Origin: Apiospora phragmitis
Taxonomy: Eukaryota > Ascomycota > Sordariomycetes > Amphisphaeriales > Apiosporaceae
Length of the DNA stretch: 64,000 nucleotides
Reading direction: 5' to 3'
Assembly: GCA_038363925.1 (NCBI GenBank)
Contig: JAQQWL010000013.1
Location: forward strand, 992,001 to 1,056,000
In this document: piece after piece, positions 24,026 to 35,386 of the stretch
Numbering within the stretch: the stretch's first letter is position 1
How the letters are laid out: the number at the start of each line of letters is the position of its first letter
Translations under genes and position numbers: made by a program
Notes under the pieces: model-generated
What the model was told of the DNA's origin: nothing
What the model saw: only the letters and a program-made list of their open reading frames with translations
Databases searched by the model: none

Positions 24026-24977
24026 AAACTCGCGCCCTTCGAACATTCCCAACTACACAGTAGCAAAGGCGTCTTCAGTATTAGGGGCTCCAGAAGAGAA
24101 TTATTGGACTTGTGGACGGTCAAATTCAAAACTTGCACAGGTGCTCGACTCGATCGCGAGGCATTTCGCTTAATGCGCCGAGTGCGATCAGTAAGCTTTA
24201 CGGCCACTATGTATAGCTTTGTCACTGCCCTGGGACACCCGGTCCATTACCCCCTAGACCGAACCCTTACTAGAGAAGTAGCTAGTACGGCAGCTTCACT
24301 GGAGGAGTCACTGTTAGTGAAACGAATGCCCAATGGTCACTTGGAGATGCGATGTTTGCTCCCCCAATCATAAAAGGCAATCCCCGTTGCTGATCCGGTT
24401 CGCATGATGATTTGGTGATCTTTACTCCGTACCAAAGGTTAATACATGTTTAGCCTGCCTGCCGGTAGACTGGATGTTGCATTGTTAGGGGGAGAGGGAT
24501 TGCGGGGAAGACAAGGTTAAACATTGGAGAGCCACTCCTTCGAAAACCAACCTGCAACCCCCACATCCATCACCCATGAGATGTTGCTTGCCGGTTCTCT
24601 AATTCCCTTGTGTTCTGCATCGTCTTTCCAATCTTGCCTGTATATCAGTATATTCCACGTCGCTTGTTGTTGACCTGCATAGCCCTCTAGGCCTTATTTT
24701 TTGGGTTATAGTCTTACAGCGCGATCGCAATCTGTTCGGTAAACTCTAGGTAAGTTCAACTCGGCCGTGTCAGGTTCCAAGCCTACTCACATATTAACTT
24801 GTCTTGTTAGAATATAGTACCTTATATATACCAACCGTTTTCTCCGATCCAACCTGTCTTCCGCATCTTGGAGGATATAGCTCACCAGTTACATTGCCGC
24901 CCATCTGAAAACCTGCATGTCTTGAAACTTGATACAATACCCCGGACCGTCCGATTCGTTCTCCCGCTTCTCCAAGC
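24026..24977. other. intergenic region, TGT 3' end / next gene promoter
   Basis: About 950 bp with no gene recognised. It should contain the TGT 3' untranslated region and the promoter of the small charged protein at 24978. Confidence 0.5.
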
Positions 24978-25511
24978 ATGGCTGGCAGTTCCAATTCCGC
25001 TGCGACAACGGCATCTATGTCCAAGCTGTCCCTCGACCCTGCCCCGGCGACGAAAAATAAAGCAAAGTCCAAGAAGGCCGTCGTGGCCGACTCCTGGGAA
25101 GACGAGTCGGATAGCGACGGCGACTCCCCCGAGGACGCCTCCAGCAGCACCGTCCCTGCGGCGCCACGCAGCGGAACCGGCGTCGCCGCGCCTCCGCCGA
25201 CGCCCAGTACACCCACCTATAACACCGACTCGGCGCCATGGCAGTTCTCGGCCGCGGCCGACAATAGCAGCAGCAGCGCCGGCGTCTATTCGTCGTCGGA
25301 GCCGCGACGGCCCGAGAAGACGGACGCGGTGGCGCGCCGCATGATCGCCAGCGCGCTGGGCGTCAAGGCGCCGCGGCCGACCGAGGAGCAGCGGGCCTAC
25401 GACCGGGCGCTGCGCGAGAAGGAGCGCAAGCGGCGCGAGGCCGAGAAGGAGGAGGAGCTGCGCAGGGCGGAGCAGGCTGAGAAGGCCAAGGCGGCTATCT
25501 GGGAGGATTGA
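24978..25511 (+). CDS. small charged low-complexity protein, conserved C-terminal helix
   Basis: Intronless, 177 residues, very GC-rich coding. The N-terminal two thirds are disordered: a Ser/Ala-rich start, a basic KNKAKSKKAV patch, then an acidic segment (WEDESDSDGDSPED) and Pro/Thr/Ser-rich linker. The last 70 residues (from about PEKTDAVARRMIASALGVKA) are predicted as one long charged helix rich in Arg, Glu and Lys, ending KAAIWED. Similar proteins with this C-terminus occur in Sordariomycetes, where I recall a misleading ubiquitin/SMT3 label; no ubiquitin fold is visible here. Function is unknown; a nuclear or RNA-related role would be a guess from the charge pattern. Confidence 0.72.
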   Translation: MAGSSNSAATTASMSKLSLDPAPATKNKAKSKKAVVADSWEDESDSDGDSPEDASSSTVPAAPRSGTGVAAPPPTPSTPTYNTDSAPWQFSAAADNSSSSAGVYSSSEPRRPEKTDAVARRMIASALGVKAPRPTEEQRAYDRALREKERKRREAEKEEELRRAEQAEKAKAAIWED

Positions 25512-26005
25512 GCTGTGCTGTGCACGAATAAGAAGGCAGGATGGTGGTGGTGGCATGACCTTTTCGTCAAGGTCAAGGGACAAGCACTTTGAAAGACAAA
25601 CACTTTTCAATATCGACAACGTTTCTCTTTCAAATCCCGAAAAGGGGGGAACAGAGACAAACTTAAGCACTGCTGCGAATGTAGTAGCTTTTCAGAAACT
25701 GCCTTGGTCATCTAACTGCATCATTGGTCTGCTGGCCTATACTTTGCTCTAATTCATGTGCTATGAAGAAGGCAGCACGAGTTTCTCTCAACGAAGAACC
25801 TCAGTTGCAACTCTGATTTAGCCGTGGAGTTGACAATCTTGCAGATTAAGATTCACATAAGTGGCAAGGAGGTAAAACAAGCCGAGCTTAGTAGTCGCCA
25901 CGAGAATAGAGGAAGACCAGCCGCTATTTATTAATGGCTATCTATCTACTCTGTTTGATGCAACTGTCTCGGATCGCCACTCTAACAGCGGACTCAAGAA
26001 GTAGC
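25512..26005. other. convergent 3' intergenic region
   Basis: About 490 bp between two genes pointing toward each other; it should contain both 3' untranslated regions. No gene is seen. Confidence 0.5.
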
Positions 26006-26828
26006 TCACTTATGAGCGCCCATCGCGGCCTTGCGATCAAGGGTCTTCGCGATAGCGGGTCTGGCCATGAGGCGTTGCAACCAAGCGTGGTAGTTCGTGT
26101 ACTGCTTGGTCTTCTCACCGAATTCCGGAATCATCACCTGTGGAAGTTGTTCCCATGTAATGAAACTAATATCGGCGTAGGTACTGAGATAGCAAGCTGT
26201 CAGATTTATGTTATGCCTACCCGAATATAGACCGGCTCCGAAGATACGGAAAGCATCGAAAGGGGGGATCACAGGAGAAAAACTCACCATTTGCCGCCTA
26301 CGAGATAATCTTTTCCTTCCAGGCACTTATCCAAAACCGATATCACCCGCAGAGTCTGCTCTTCGTACCGTTGGATGGCGTTCTCGACCTTCTCTGGGTG
26401 ATAGAACTTGAAGAAGGCAAGCTGGCCGTAATAGGGGCCCTGGCCTGAGACCTGGAAGATCAAGAACTGCTTCGCATGGTACTTCTCGGGGAACGTATCG
26501 AAACTGAGTTTCTTCTCCTTGTCGTATGTATCGATGAGGTACTCGATGATGGCGCCAGACTCCCATAGGGTGATGCCAGTATTCGGGTCTTGAATCGTGG
26601 GGACACGGCCATTGGGGTTGAGAGAGGTGTAGGGTTCCTGCTTGATTGTAGACGGCTCTTGGAAGATCTCCTCATAAGGAACCCCAAGCTCTTCCAGGAT
26701 CATCACTACCTTCCACGGGTTCGGGCCCTGGGCTATGTCGGCCAATATCAGTTCAACTATTTTGCTGTGAGTCTGGAAGAGATGAACTAACCATGTTGAT
26801 GGAGCACGATTGGCCTCAATTCCAGCAT
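26006..26828 (-). CDS. Ure2-like glutathione S-transferase
   Basis: Cytosolic GST of the fungal Ure2-like group, 219 residues, the normal length without a prion domain. Exons read 26828-26792, 26732-26288 and 26183-26006; introns are 59 and 104 bp with GTTAGT and GTGAGT donors. The 37-nt first exon starts MLELRPIVLHQH, the first strand of the thioredoxin-like fold, and splices to QGPNPWKVVMILEELGVPYE. Residues 16-20 (PNPWK) are at the position of the glutathione-contacting helix start, VPTI (56-59) carries the cis-proline, and ESGA (70-73) binds the gamma-glutamyl group. The C-terminal all-helical domain includes GQGPYYGQLAFF and KCTYADISFITW. Likely roles are detoxification or oxidative stress; substrate cannot be read from sequence. 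A longer upstream frame without the first intron loses the N-terminal strand and is rejected. Confidence 0.9.
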
Positions 26829-27219
26829 CGTCAAGTATAATAGATGTATAGCGGTCCGAAAGCAAAGGATGGCGGTGATACCTTGAGAGTTGTTGAGGAT
26901 ATCGACAATGAGGATACAATGCAAGTCTTATATACCCCGTGACCATACTCCTTGGATCCCGATAGAGCCAGCTTTATAAGCGAGCGAGGGGCTAAGTGCA
27001 CAGTGCTGCAAGCCTCATTTGTAAGCTCGTTTTTTCCACCCAATAATTGCTCTTCCCGCAGGTGTTGCTTACTTGGCTTGATCATTGGCCTATCAGCGAG
27101 CTTACCGCCGCAAAAATGAGTAAGGGTTTTTCCAACGGTCTGCGGGTGGCCACCTAGATCGCGATGGATAAAGATGTCGTCGTCCTCGTAACTGTGTTGT
27201 CACCCTCCACGTCATACGA
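26829..27219. other. GST upstream region / RRG7 3' region
   Basis: About 390 bp between two minus-strand genes. No gene recognised; it should contain the GST promoter. Confidence 0.5.
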
Positions 27220-27969
27220 TCAAGGCATTGAGGGCTTTCCTTGAAGAGTAAGGATCAATTCTTGCGCATTGGGGTCGCTTTCTGAGAAGCGAATGCCAAC
27301 CCCCAAGCCAGCTAGCCCTTCATCTTCTGCCCGGCGATTCCAAAGCATCTGCTGCACTGTGCCATCTGGCAGGCATGAGATGAAGCCCATAGGCCAACGG
27401 CTGCGCCCCAAGGAGTCACGGACGCCCTTGGTGGCAGGCTTCTGTGCTACTAACAAGCCGATGACACCTTCTCCACGCCAACCCGGAGGTGCTCCGATGA
27501 ATGCACCCTCGAGTTCGCGTATCAGACGCGGTCCGAGCATGGTCTTGGTGCCAGCAGCCTTGCATTGTATGATGACCCGGAGCGGGTTTGGGCTCGATGG
27601 AACCACCCAGGCCCCAATCAAGTCGATGCCAAAGTCCCCTCGCCCTCCCACTCGCTTGAGGTCGAAACCAAGCCTCTTCAGTGTCGAGGCCACTTGGTAT
27701 TCGTAATGCGTGCCGACGTAGGTGGTGGAACTCGTGTCCAGCAGAGTCCGCTGGGCATAAGCCGCATAGGTGGCGGTATCGTAGTGCTCGCCGCACTCAA
27801 GAGTTTCCAGAGACCTCACGGCATCCTCCACAAGTTTTTTTGATCTGCACTTTGTGGACGCGGCACGCTTCTGGTGGGAATTGAACGATTGATAGGGAGC
27901 TATACCACCGATGTTTCGTGTAGCTCTCAGGTGAATACTACGGCACCCTGGGGGCAGACGAATGACCAT
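27220..27969 (-). CDS. RRG7: RRG7-like mitochondrial protein with a restriction-endonuclease-like fold
   Basis: Homologue of yeast Rrg7 (required for respiratory growth 7; DUF2034 family), 249 residues, no intron. The N-terminus is basic and low in acids (Arg at 4, 10, 15, 18), fitting a mitochondrial presequence. The conserved core is YVGTHYEYQVASTLKRLGFD, GGRGDFGIDLIGAW and VIIQCKA. Glu 90, Asp 112/116 and the QCK at 135-137 have the E...D...QxK spacing of PD-(D/E)xK nucleases, so it may be a metal-dependent DNA enzyme. Yeast mutants lose respiratory growth. It lies head to head with MED21, 348 bp apart. The frame is intact. Confidence 0.85.
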   Translation of the reverse strand: MVIRLPPGCRSIHLRATRNIGGIAPYQSFNSHQKRAASTKCRSKKLVEDAVRSLETLECGEHYDTATYAAYAQRTLLDTSSTTYVGTHYEYQVASTLKRLGFDLKRVGGRGDFGIDLIGAWVVPSSPNPLRVIIQCKAAGTKTMLGPRLIRELEGAFIGAPPGWRGEGVIGLLVAQKPATKGVRDSLGRSRWPMGFISCLPDGTVQQMLWNRRAEDEGLAGLGVGIRFSESDPNAQELILTLQGKPSMP

Positions 27970-28317
27970 TGTGAGTACGGGTCAACAGTAGTATCCAACG
28001 TGAGATGGAATGTATAAGGATTGTATGTCAGGGGTGACGTGATAGCAAGCGCTGCTTTGAAAAGGCTGCATTCTTTCTTTCTGGGGACCCCTGTAAGCCA
28101 ACGAAGCACCTACCCGGTGCCGGACATGTCTGTACCTTAGGTAGGCACTTCCCTTCCAGTGCAGATCAATCAAGACCCCACCAAAGCTCCAGTCCGTCTC
28201 GTAAAGTAATCGCACTGATTGATGCGAGCATTTTACACCACCAGCCTATTCTCTGTTGAAGTCGCGAAGCATTTACTCGTCAGTTCTTTTCGAAGCAAAG
28301 GAGCTTGTCACGTCAGT
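27970..28317. promoter_or_regulatory. shared divergent promoter, RRG7 / MED21
   Basis: 348 bp between two divergent start codons, so both promoters must overlap here. A TTAGGTAGGCAC motif at about 28138 resembles GTAGGTA-type motifs seen upstream of other genes in the window. No TATA box stands out. Confidence 0.5.
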
Positions 28318-28866
28318 ATGGGTGATAGACTCACGCAACTGCAAGATGCAGTGGACGAGGTATGCGCCCCCCTTTGTAGCAGCTAAAGGCCAGACTTGTG
28401 CGCTATGCTAATCGAGGCCTCCTTCGCAGCTTGCGCAGCAGTTCGTCGCTTGCATACACTACGTCCACCGACACCACAACCTTGAGACCTTGGACCCCAA
28501 CGACGAGATCCGGGTATTGCCCAAGGATGCTGAGCAAGAAGGTTGGTGGTTGCATATCGAAAAGTCCTGGCTGGCCCCTTGGGCAATGCTAACCGGCAGC
28601 GCGTAGTCGACTCTCATCCAGCCGAGGTATTCAAGGCGGCACAGATCGAGCTGGCGCAAGACCTCATCACCAAAGAGCAGCAAATCGAGTACCTCATATC
28701 TATCCTGCCAGGTCTAGATAACAGCGAGCGAGACCAGGAGCGCAACATCAAGGAGCTGGAAGATGAATTGAAGATGGCCGAGGCACAACATCAACAGGCA
28801 ATTCAAGAGAAGAAAGACATCATGTCAAACCTTGACGAGGTCATTAGAAGCACCCGAAGACCATAG
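28318..28866 (+). CDS. MED21: Mediator subunit MED21 (Srb7)
   Basis: Subunit of the Mediator middle module, which pairs with Med7 to form a long coiled-coil hinge and is essential for Pol II transcription. Exons are 28318-28359, 28430-28541 and 28607-28866 and give 137 residues, normal for the family. Introns are 70 and 65 bp; the first has a TGCTAATC branch site about 20 bases before its acceptor. MGDRLTQLQDAVDELAQQF at the start is the family signature, followed by a small insert and then VDSHPAEVFKAAQIELAQDL and IEYLISILPGLDNSE, all diagnostic. Residues from about 90 on form the long heptad-like helix. No frameshift. Confidence 0.93.
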
Positions 28867-29139
28867 CCGGGTGACATTTTTGGCTACCTGATTCACGATA
28901 CCCAAGATTAAGCGTTATAGGCGTAGGGAACTTCAACAAAACAAGAAATAGGTCTATTTGCTCTTCATTAGCTGGTTCAAGATCGCTACCCTGCGATTGG
29001 GACGCCCGTGGGCGCTGACAAACACTCCTGAAGTGCCCATTCTCCCCTCTAAGTAATGGTTCTTCCGACGCCTCAACACCGAAATTCTACACCACAGTGG
29101 ACCAAGAAGGAAATTTAGTAGGGGTCGGACAGAATGGCC

Positions 29140-30022
29140 TTAGCAGGTCGATTTGAAGAATTGAGGGTAGCAGTTGCGCATCTCTTCCAAGTGCCGGATC
29201 TGATACTGCGACGCCGGGGTTCTCGGAGCCTTGACTCCTTCCTCCACAAGATGGGCCGCCGTCCAGCCTAGTTGCTTTGCGCCAACGCAGTTTGCGTACG
29301 AATCATCTGAGGGAATTAGTGCTGCCGTCTCAAGAGTGATACACAAACATTACTCACCAACGAAATAACAATTCCTAGGTTGCTCAACTCCAGCTTCCCT
29401 CATAGCCTTGGCAAACATATCGGGGTGGGGTTTACAGAGTATGGGGATAGCTGCGTAGTTGCAGTACGTCAAGCCTTCGAACAAGTCCTCGACCCCGAGG
29501 AGGCGGACGACTCTCTTGCCATGGTTCACATAGGCATTCGTGAAAAGCCAAGTTTTGACTTTAGTCTTGTCAATGTCCTCGAGCAACTTCCGCAGCTGAG
29601 GGTTGGGTTTGATGATGTCCTCCAGTGGTAGGGCATCATCAACTTTCGCGTTGTACTCAAGAGGGTCAATCTGGTGGTGACGCACCAAACCCTCAATGGC
29701 CAGTCCGTAATTCTGATAATATTCCTTATGGAGCCGGACAGCCTCTTGTTCGCTGACCCCAAGGTGTTTAGCGAAGTATTGGTCGATCAGATCTGCCATG
29801 AGGTCATGGACTTTGGCACCTACGAATGAGTAAGTAAATCTGATACAGCCCAAGTTTAATAAGCAAGAGACTTACTCTTGGGATACAGACAATTATCTAT
29901 ATCACTAAATCCATGTTAGCCGCGTTTTATATAGTCGCCAATAGGCAAAGTAATTCTGCATACAAGAACAGGACAGGTCTGGTGTCCTCGCCTCTGTGCG
30001 GTTCTCCCTTTTGCGACCCCAT
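29140..30022 (-). CDS. SDT1/PHM8-type pyrimidine 5'-nucleotidase (HAD family)
   Basis: HAD-superfamily phosphatase that removes phosphate from nucleoside monophosphates, related to yeast Sdt1 and Phm8. Exons read 30022-29964, 29904-29876, 29819-29358 and 29306-29140 and give 238 residues; the introns are 59, 56 and 51 bp. Motif I is FFDIDNCLYP with the catalytic aspartates at 21 and 23, split by intron 1. The cap contains EEYYQNYGLAIEGL-like helices (seen as HKEYYQNYGLAIEGLVRHH). Motif II is LFTNAYVNH, motif III lies in ILCKPHPDMF, and motif IV is GDDSYAN, joined across intron 3. The small second exon (29 nt) encodes DIDNCLYPK. Yeast relatives act in pyrimidine salvage and in nucleotide recycling on starvation; which applies here is not visible. 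Confidence 0.9.
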
Positions 30023-30779
30023 TTTCACCCTCCACGGTGATGCGGGATTATCTCTGGAAGTGCTCCTGCTGAGCTCAAAACCACTCGGCAGATGAGAAGA
30101 AGAATGTGTATAACGACCGGGACTATAGGCTCTGAAATAGCCGGTAAACTGATGAGTGACTAGAGGATGATTCTGGTTCTTTAATGATCGCGTAAAAGTC
30201 GAGTGAAGCTTGCGCCAGAGTGTAGCATTCATGGAGTTTGTGGAAGTCTCTATCTCATCAATGTATACTCTGGATGCAAGAAGTGTCCTGAGGTTTCTAT
30301 GCCGAGGTATTTGAGTCACGGGGGAGCGTGATACAGTATTACAACAGGTTGACTTAGACCATCCTTCAATGGACGCCGGCCTCTTGTGGCGCAGTCACAA
30401 TCGATATGCAATACGACCCATTATTTATTTGCATCATTAATGGATCCACAGCAACTAGCCTGGCCAGCAATCTTATGGAGTCTTGACAGTTCCGGCCTCC
30501 GACAATTTGGGAGCAAGCCTTCCTTTCTGCGAACTTATTTCCAATACCACAACCAAACCATCCTAACATTGCTCGCAGTGGATCCTGTGACGCGTACCTC
30601 TTCATCATCTCATCGCTGCACGGCTGCGTTGGTTTGTACTATACGTGCGACTAACCTTGCTACACGATACACACCTCCTGATGATTGTGTAGCCTACTCT
30701 CATCTGCTTCTTATCCTGATTCCGTGGCTCGAGTTTCTTGGATGATCCAAACTCTACTAATCGATCACATCTGCCCATA
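30023..30779. other. divergent intergenic region
   Basis: About 760 bp between the nucleotidase and the disordered-protein gene, transcribed away from each other. No gene recognised; it should hold both promoters. Confidence 0.5.
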
Positions 30780-33429
30780 ATGGCACAAGCAAGCATGGCA
30801 ACATTGCCTGTGGCCACTGGAGCTGCTTTGCAGCCGAGTACGGTATTATCTGAAGATGAGCTACGACAGATCCACGAATATGACAGAGTTGTCCAATTTC
30901 GAGATGCCGTCCTATCGGGCTCCCACCCCCATATCAAACCACCAGCTCAGTTTGGTGCGACGAAAGCCCAAAGTAATATGCAGACATCTTCTTCGCTTGG
31001 CGGTTTAAATGGAGAGACTTCTGGTTCACTAAAACCTGCCCATGTCCATGATTATCGATTGGACAATTCCCAATCCTTCAGAGCCAACTCGCAGCAATCG
31101 GCAATTGCTTCCTCTGCGACCGGTGGCCTTGTGAACTTCGCTAAGGACGCTGTGGCAGGCGCTGCTCAGTTCGATCCCCTCCTACTCACAAAATCTGATG
31201 TACTCGTGAGAGCCGAGTTGCAGCAGCAAAGACAGCGGATCGAGAAGGCCCTCAGAGAAGAACTAGAACAACGTCGTACTTGCTAGTAAAACAACTCAGC
31301 CAGCTGAGCAGGAGGCTGACTTGGATCTCCCTGATATTCTTGCGAAAGCCCTGACTTTGGTCCAGGCAACTGCTCCGCCTGCTGATGCTGAATTAGCTGC
31401 TAACTCCTCGGACTCAAGCGACTCCTTCGATAACAACACATTCTATTCCAGTCAGCATGATACTCCAGAGCCCCATCTGTCCTCTCCTCGAGCTCACAGC
31501 GCGTCAGAAGATGTTCCGATGCGAGAAACCACCACTTCAGCTCCCCGAATTCAAGTCCATGATGAAAATTCTAGAGCAGTGAACACGCAGCAGGCTGGTA
31601 AAGCCTCGACATCCTTGATAACCTCGAACAATGTCGCCCATCAAAACCATCTGGTACAGAATACCCAGCCCTACATGGGAACTGCTGATACTGCCAGCTT
31701 TGCTGGTTTAATGTTGCAGGGTCAAGCCCCTGCTGTGTATTCGCAATATGGCGTTGGAAATCCAAGTGAGGGCCGGATGCCGGCCGGTGACCAAGTCCAG
31801 CCGATGGTCATCAGCTCCAACGGCAGTGGCTCGACCAGCCGTTCCGACGATAGATATGATGCTGATGGACGAGCTGGACCAAAGCAACACCGTCAAGCAG
31901 GCTTGGTTGCTCCACGAGAACCCCCATTTATACGAAGCCATGATCTTCAGCCTTATGCTCCTCAGCCTGCCCACGTTTCTCCCTTGGCAACGTCGCGCCA
32001 GCCGGCCATGCCTGATCCCGAGATCAGCATACTACCCGGAGCGCCGCCACAAGTCGCGGCGTTAAGACAGGAAGCTGGCAATGGAACGTCCCCGGAGAGT
32101 TCCCCACAAGGCGAAAAGGGCAGCAAGAAGAAAAACAACAAAAAGAAGAACAAGAGAAAGACAGCAGCAGAACGACCGGCATCCCCTTTCATCAAACCCG
32201 AGCCCCGCTCGCCATCGCCGCTTTCCGCGCCCCAGTACTCGAGACCAACCAAGCGCCAGCGCCCTTTGCTACGCCAGCAGGAGCTGAACTACGACGAGCC
32301 CAGAAGACCGCAGTCCGTCGAGGTAATCCATGACGATTATGACCCCAGAGTCACGCGGGAAGAAAGGTTACCAGCCGCGGTTGGGTACGAGAGGGCTATT
32401 GAAGACGCTTATGGACGTCCTGTGCGTCAATCTGTTGCAGCAAGCAACCAAAGATTTGACCTGCCCGTGTACGAGGATCGAGGGCTGGATGAGCCGATCC
32501 AGTACGTTCGTCGTGCTCCTGAGCCATCGTCCTATGCTGTTCCATACACTCCTTCTGAGGCGCATCTAATGCGTTCAGCAACGTACTCTGTAGCTGATAC
32601 CCCGTATCGAGAACCCATTGCTTATTATCCCGAAGGACGAATGAGTGTTCGTCCTGGGACTGATAGAGCTCGATCTCGGTCTCCTGCGAGGGCTGAATCA
32701 CGGTCGGCTACTACAATGGGCCCCCCAAGACCCCCAACACGAATTATCAGGGACCAATTCGGACGTGAGTATATTGAGCCCCCGCCCATGCGACCAGTCT
32801 CACGTCTTTCCGCCGCACCCCCTGGGAGGCCCCTTGAACACGAAGTTATCTACGAGCGTCTTCCTGTTTCGGGCACGTTTGAGCAGGACGGTGTAATATA
32901 CAGACGGGCCTCTCCTGTGCCAGCACAACGGAGGGTTGTAACCCAGCCAGACTATGGCGCCGTAGACTACCGAGGCTACCGCCAGCGGGACTACTCCATA
33001 CATTCAGTCCCTCCTCCTGTGCCCGGACACGAATATCTTCAGTATCGAGGGACTGAAGAAAGGCGGCTTCCGCCGGAGCCACCACAAGAATACGCTATGA
33101 GGTCTAGCAGTGTTCGGCCTCAAGAACCTATATGGTACGAGTACCCAAGAGTACAAAGCATCAGACCATCCGAAGTCCCTGTCAGAGAATATGCGGCCAG
33201 TATCCACCCAGAGCCCAGGCGCGAAGTTGTTCCTCCAACATATCGCGAGTATAGTGTAAGGCCGACTGAGCTGGATATGCCTAGGCGCGAATATAGTGTT
33301 CGTCCCATGGAGCAGCGTTATTATGAGAGGCCTGTCCTACGTGACGATGAGGTAGCCTACATCGAACCACCACGCACGGTGCAGCGCGAAATTGTGTACG
33401 AGGATGGCCGTAGGGAGGTGTGCCGATAG
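30780..33429 (+). CDS. large disordered Tyr/Arg/Pro-rich protein (one frameshift)
   Basis: Function not recognised. The first part (MAQASMATLPVATGAALQPS onward) includes a short ordered block, EDELRQIHEYDRVVQFRDAVL, then a helical segment KSDVLVRAELQQQRQRIEKA likely to form a coiled coil. The frame then changes near 31280-31281 (TT) and continues as DLDLPDILAKALTLVQATAP to the stop at 33429. Removing one base there gives one 882-residue product; no reasonable intron bridges the change. The middle is Ser/Pro-rich, with a Lys/Asn-rich nuclear-localisation-like patch (about 32126-32165). The C-terminal 400 residues are rich in Tyr, Arg and Pro and repeat short REYSVRP-like units. Upstream TTG-initiated extensions are ignored. 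Filamentous ascomycetes appear to have similar proteins, but this rests on memory of the conserved blocks. Confidence 0.7.
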
Positions 33430-35362
33430 AGAGTAGTCGAATCGAGTTGCATGGAGGGGTACCTGTACATGAGGTTGTATATATTGGCGGTCCTGGAAAC
33501 CGGCCCTGGACATAATAAGTGATGGTTTACGAAATGATCGTTATGTTATATTAGCCTACCGACTGAGGCGTGTGGTATCCAGTAGCAGGTTGCCTGTATT
33601 ATGAAATTTATTTGGAAGTCAAGAAGCGCTTCAAGGCACGGCGATGACCCAACATTTGATTAGGTGACATCAGCGTTGAGTGTCGATAATCATTACAGCG
33701 GACTACCTGGATCAGGTTGCTCGTTTGAGATTGCAGCACTCCTTTATTTGGTACAGTAAAGCTTATTGGATCGTTGAAGCGGACTTGTAACTGGCAAGAT
33801 TACCATACGTCACTCACATGGTTCCAGTGTCTTCCATGAGAGGTTGCCGAATTCGGATCTATGCGATTGAGGGAGAGGGGCTTTGCACATCAGAAGTGGG
33901 CGCTTTGGACTGTGACCGGCCGTTAAATAATTACACCTGACACCTTTGCTTTTTATACCTACCGTATATGTACTTTATATATATATGCAATTAGTTCAGT
34001 AACTGTAATGTTGAATGCAAACAGGGCCCTACTGGCTAGCTGGATGAGAACTGCGAGTAACTCAGCTGGGCTTTCATCTTCACCCGTCCTCTCTCAAGGC
34101 AAGTTCGGGACCAGCAAAATTCCCGAACCGGCGTCATCGGGGCTCACTGAGGAATGGGTATATGGATGGATCCCTCTTGTCAAGAAACCAGGTGAGGTCC
34201 TCCCAGCCCTATCTGTGCCCCACCACCAAATATCACAACGACTGGCGACTACATCGGAAGTATGCACCACTGAGGTGGGTGCTGACGTGGATGAACACCA
34301 CCCGCCATACCCGTTAGAGACCGAGAGAAGCCGGATTGAGCTGAATTATATCCAGCGGATGTGGCTACCTAGGCATGGCCAGGCGAGTGCGCAAGTCGCT
34401 TTCTACTTAGTTTCATGCGACACCTCCGCGGACCAGGCCAATTTGTCAATGTTCTGCAGAGCTCCTGGCGAGACTCTAATATCAGAGGTACGTGCGGATC
34501 ACCCGGCCTCTAGGGTTAGGTAGTCTCTGGATCTTTGATGTTTGTCCCCGCGGTTCCAACAAACCCGTTGTCTACAAAGTGCTTGGTACCGAGAGCCCAA
34601 GAAAGAAAAAGACGAGTCTCTCTCTAGAAGAAACAGGACGGGAGTCTGTCTACAGTTAACTACATGTCCAAAGTACAAATTGGCCTGCTATCATAGTCTC
34701 TGGAGTTGATCTTAAGTTAGAGTATCTTGAGCCATTCCACTCCGTAAATTCCATAGCTGCATCAATTCTGTGTAGCAGACAGAATACGCAAAATGTCAGT
34801 GGAGGAGGGCCGTGGGTGTTCGCTTCACATTGTTCGACTCTGAGATGTTTCGTCTACTAAGCATAAGCAGATCTTGTTCAAAACCTGGTAATACATACCG
34901 GAGTCTTGGTTTCAAGTCCATATAGGATGTTTGTATGTGGCCAGACCAACGTCATTTCCCTCGTGGTGGAAGACACTGGCCATACACAGTCTAATGGATT
35001 CCGCCCCTACTTTGACAGCCAGGCTGTGCTCGAAACGACCCGATCGAGCAGGAAAGTCATTTCAGATATCAACAAAGGATTCGTACCACTTTCAAGGACG
35101 AGGGGGACAAGGGCATGCGCGTCGTAGATTGTGTGGACCCTATCTAATGTTGGTTGTGGCTATGTCGAGACACCAGTAAAATTGAGCTCGAATTTGCTTT
35201 ATTACATGTATGTATCTGCCTCGTAGTATTGGCTGGCACCCGTTTCCTACAACAGAGTGCTGTTTGAAAACTTATTGGGACTTTTATGACACGGACAGCC
35301 TCTTATTAAGGTTACTGCCATCCTTGTCAATCCTTGTCCAGCAGCCAGTTTTCTTTTCCTGC

Positions 35363-35386
35363 CAGGATTCCAGGATTCCAGGATTC
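35363..35386. repeat. CAGGATTC x3 tandem repeat
   Basis: Three perfect 8-bp units in non-coding DNA. Confidence 0.9.

Noticed and set aside
26829..26946. Longer GST N-terminus read without the first intron
   Set aside because: It lacks the first thioredoxin-fold strand, whereas the spliced 37-nt exon supplies it exactly.
34008..34523. 171-codon frame on the plus strand
   Set aside because: No domain, no signal peptide, composition like random sequence; no supporting splice signals around it.
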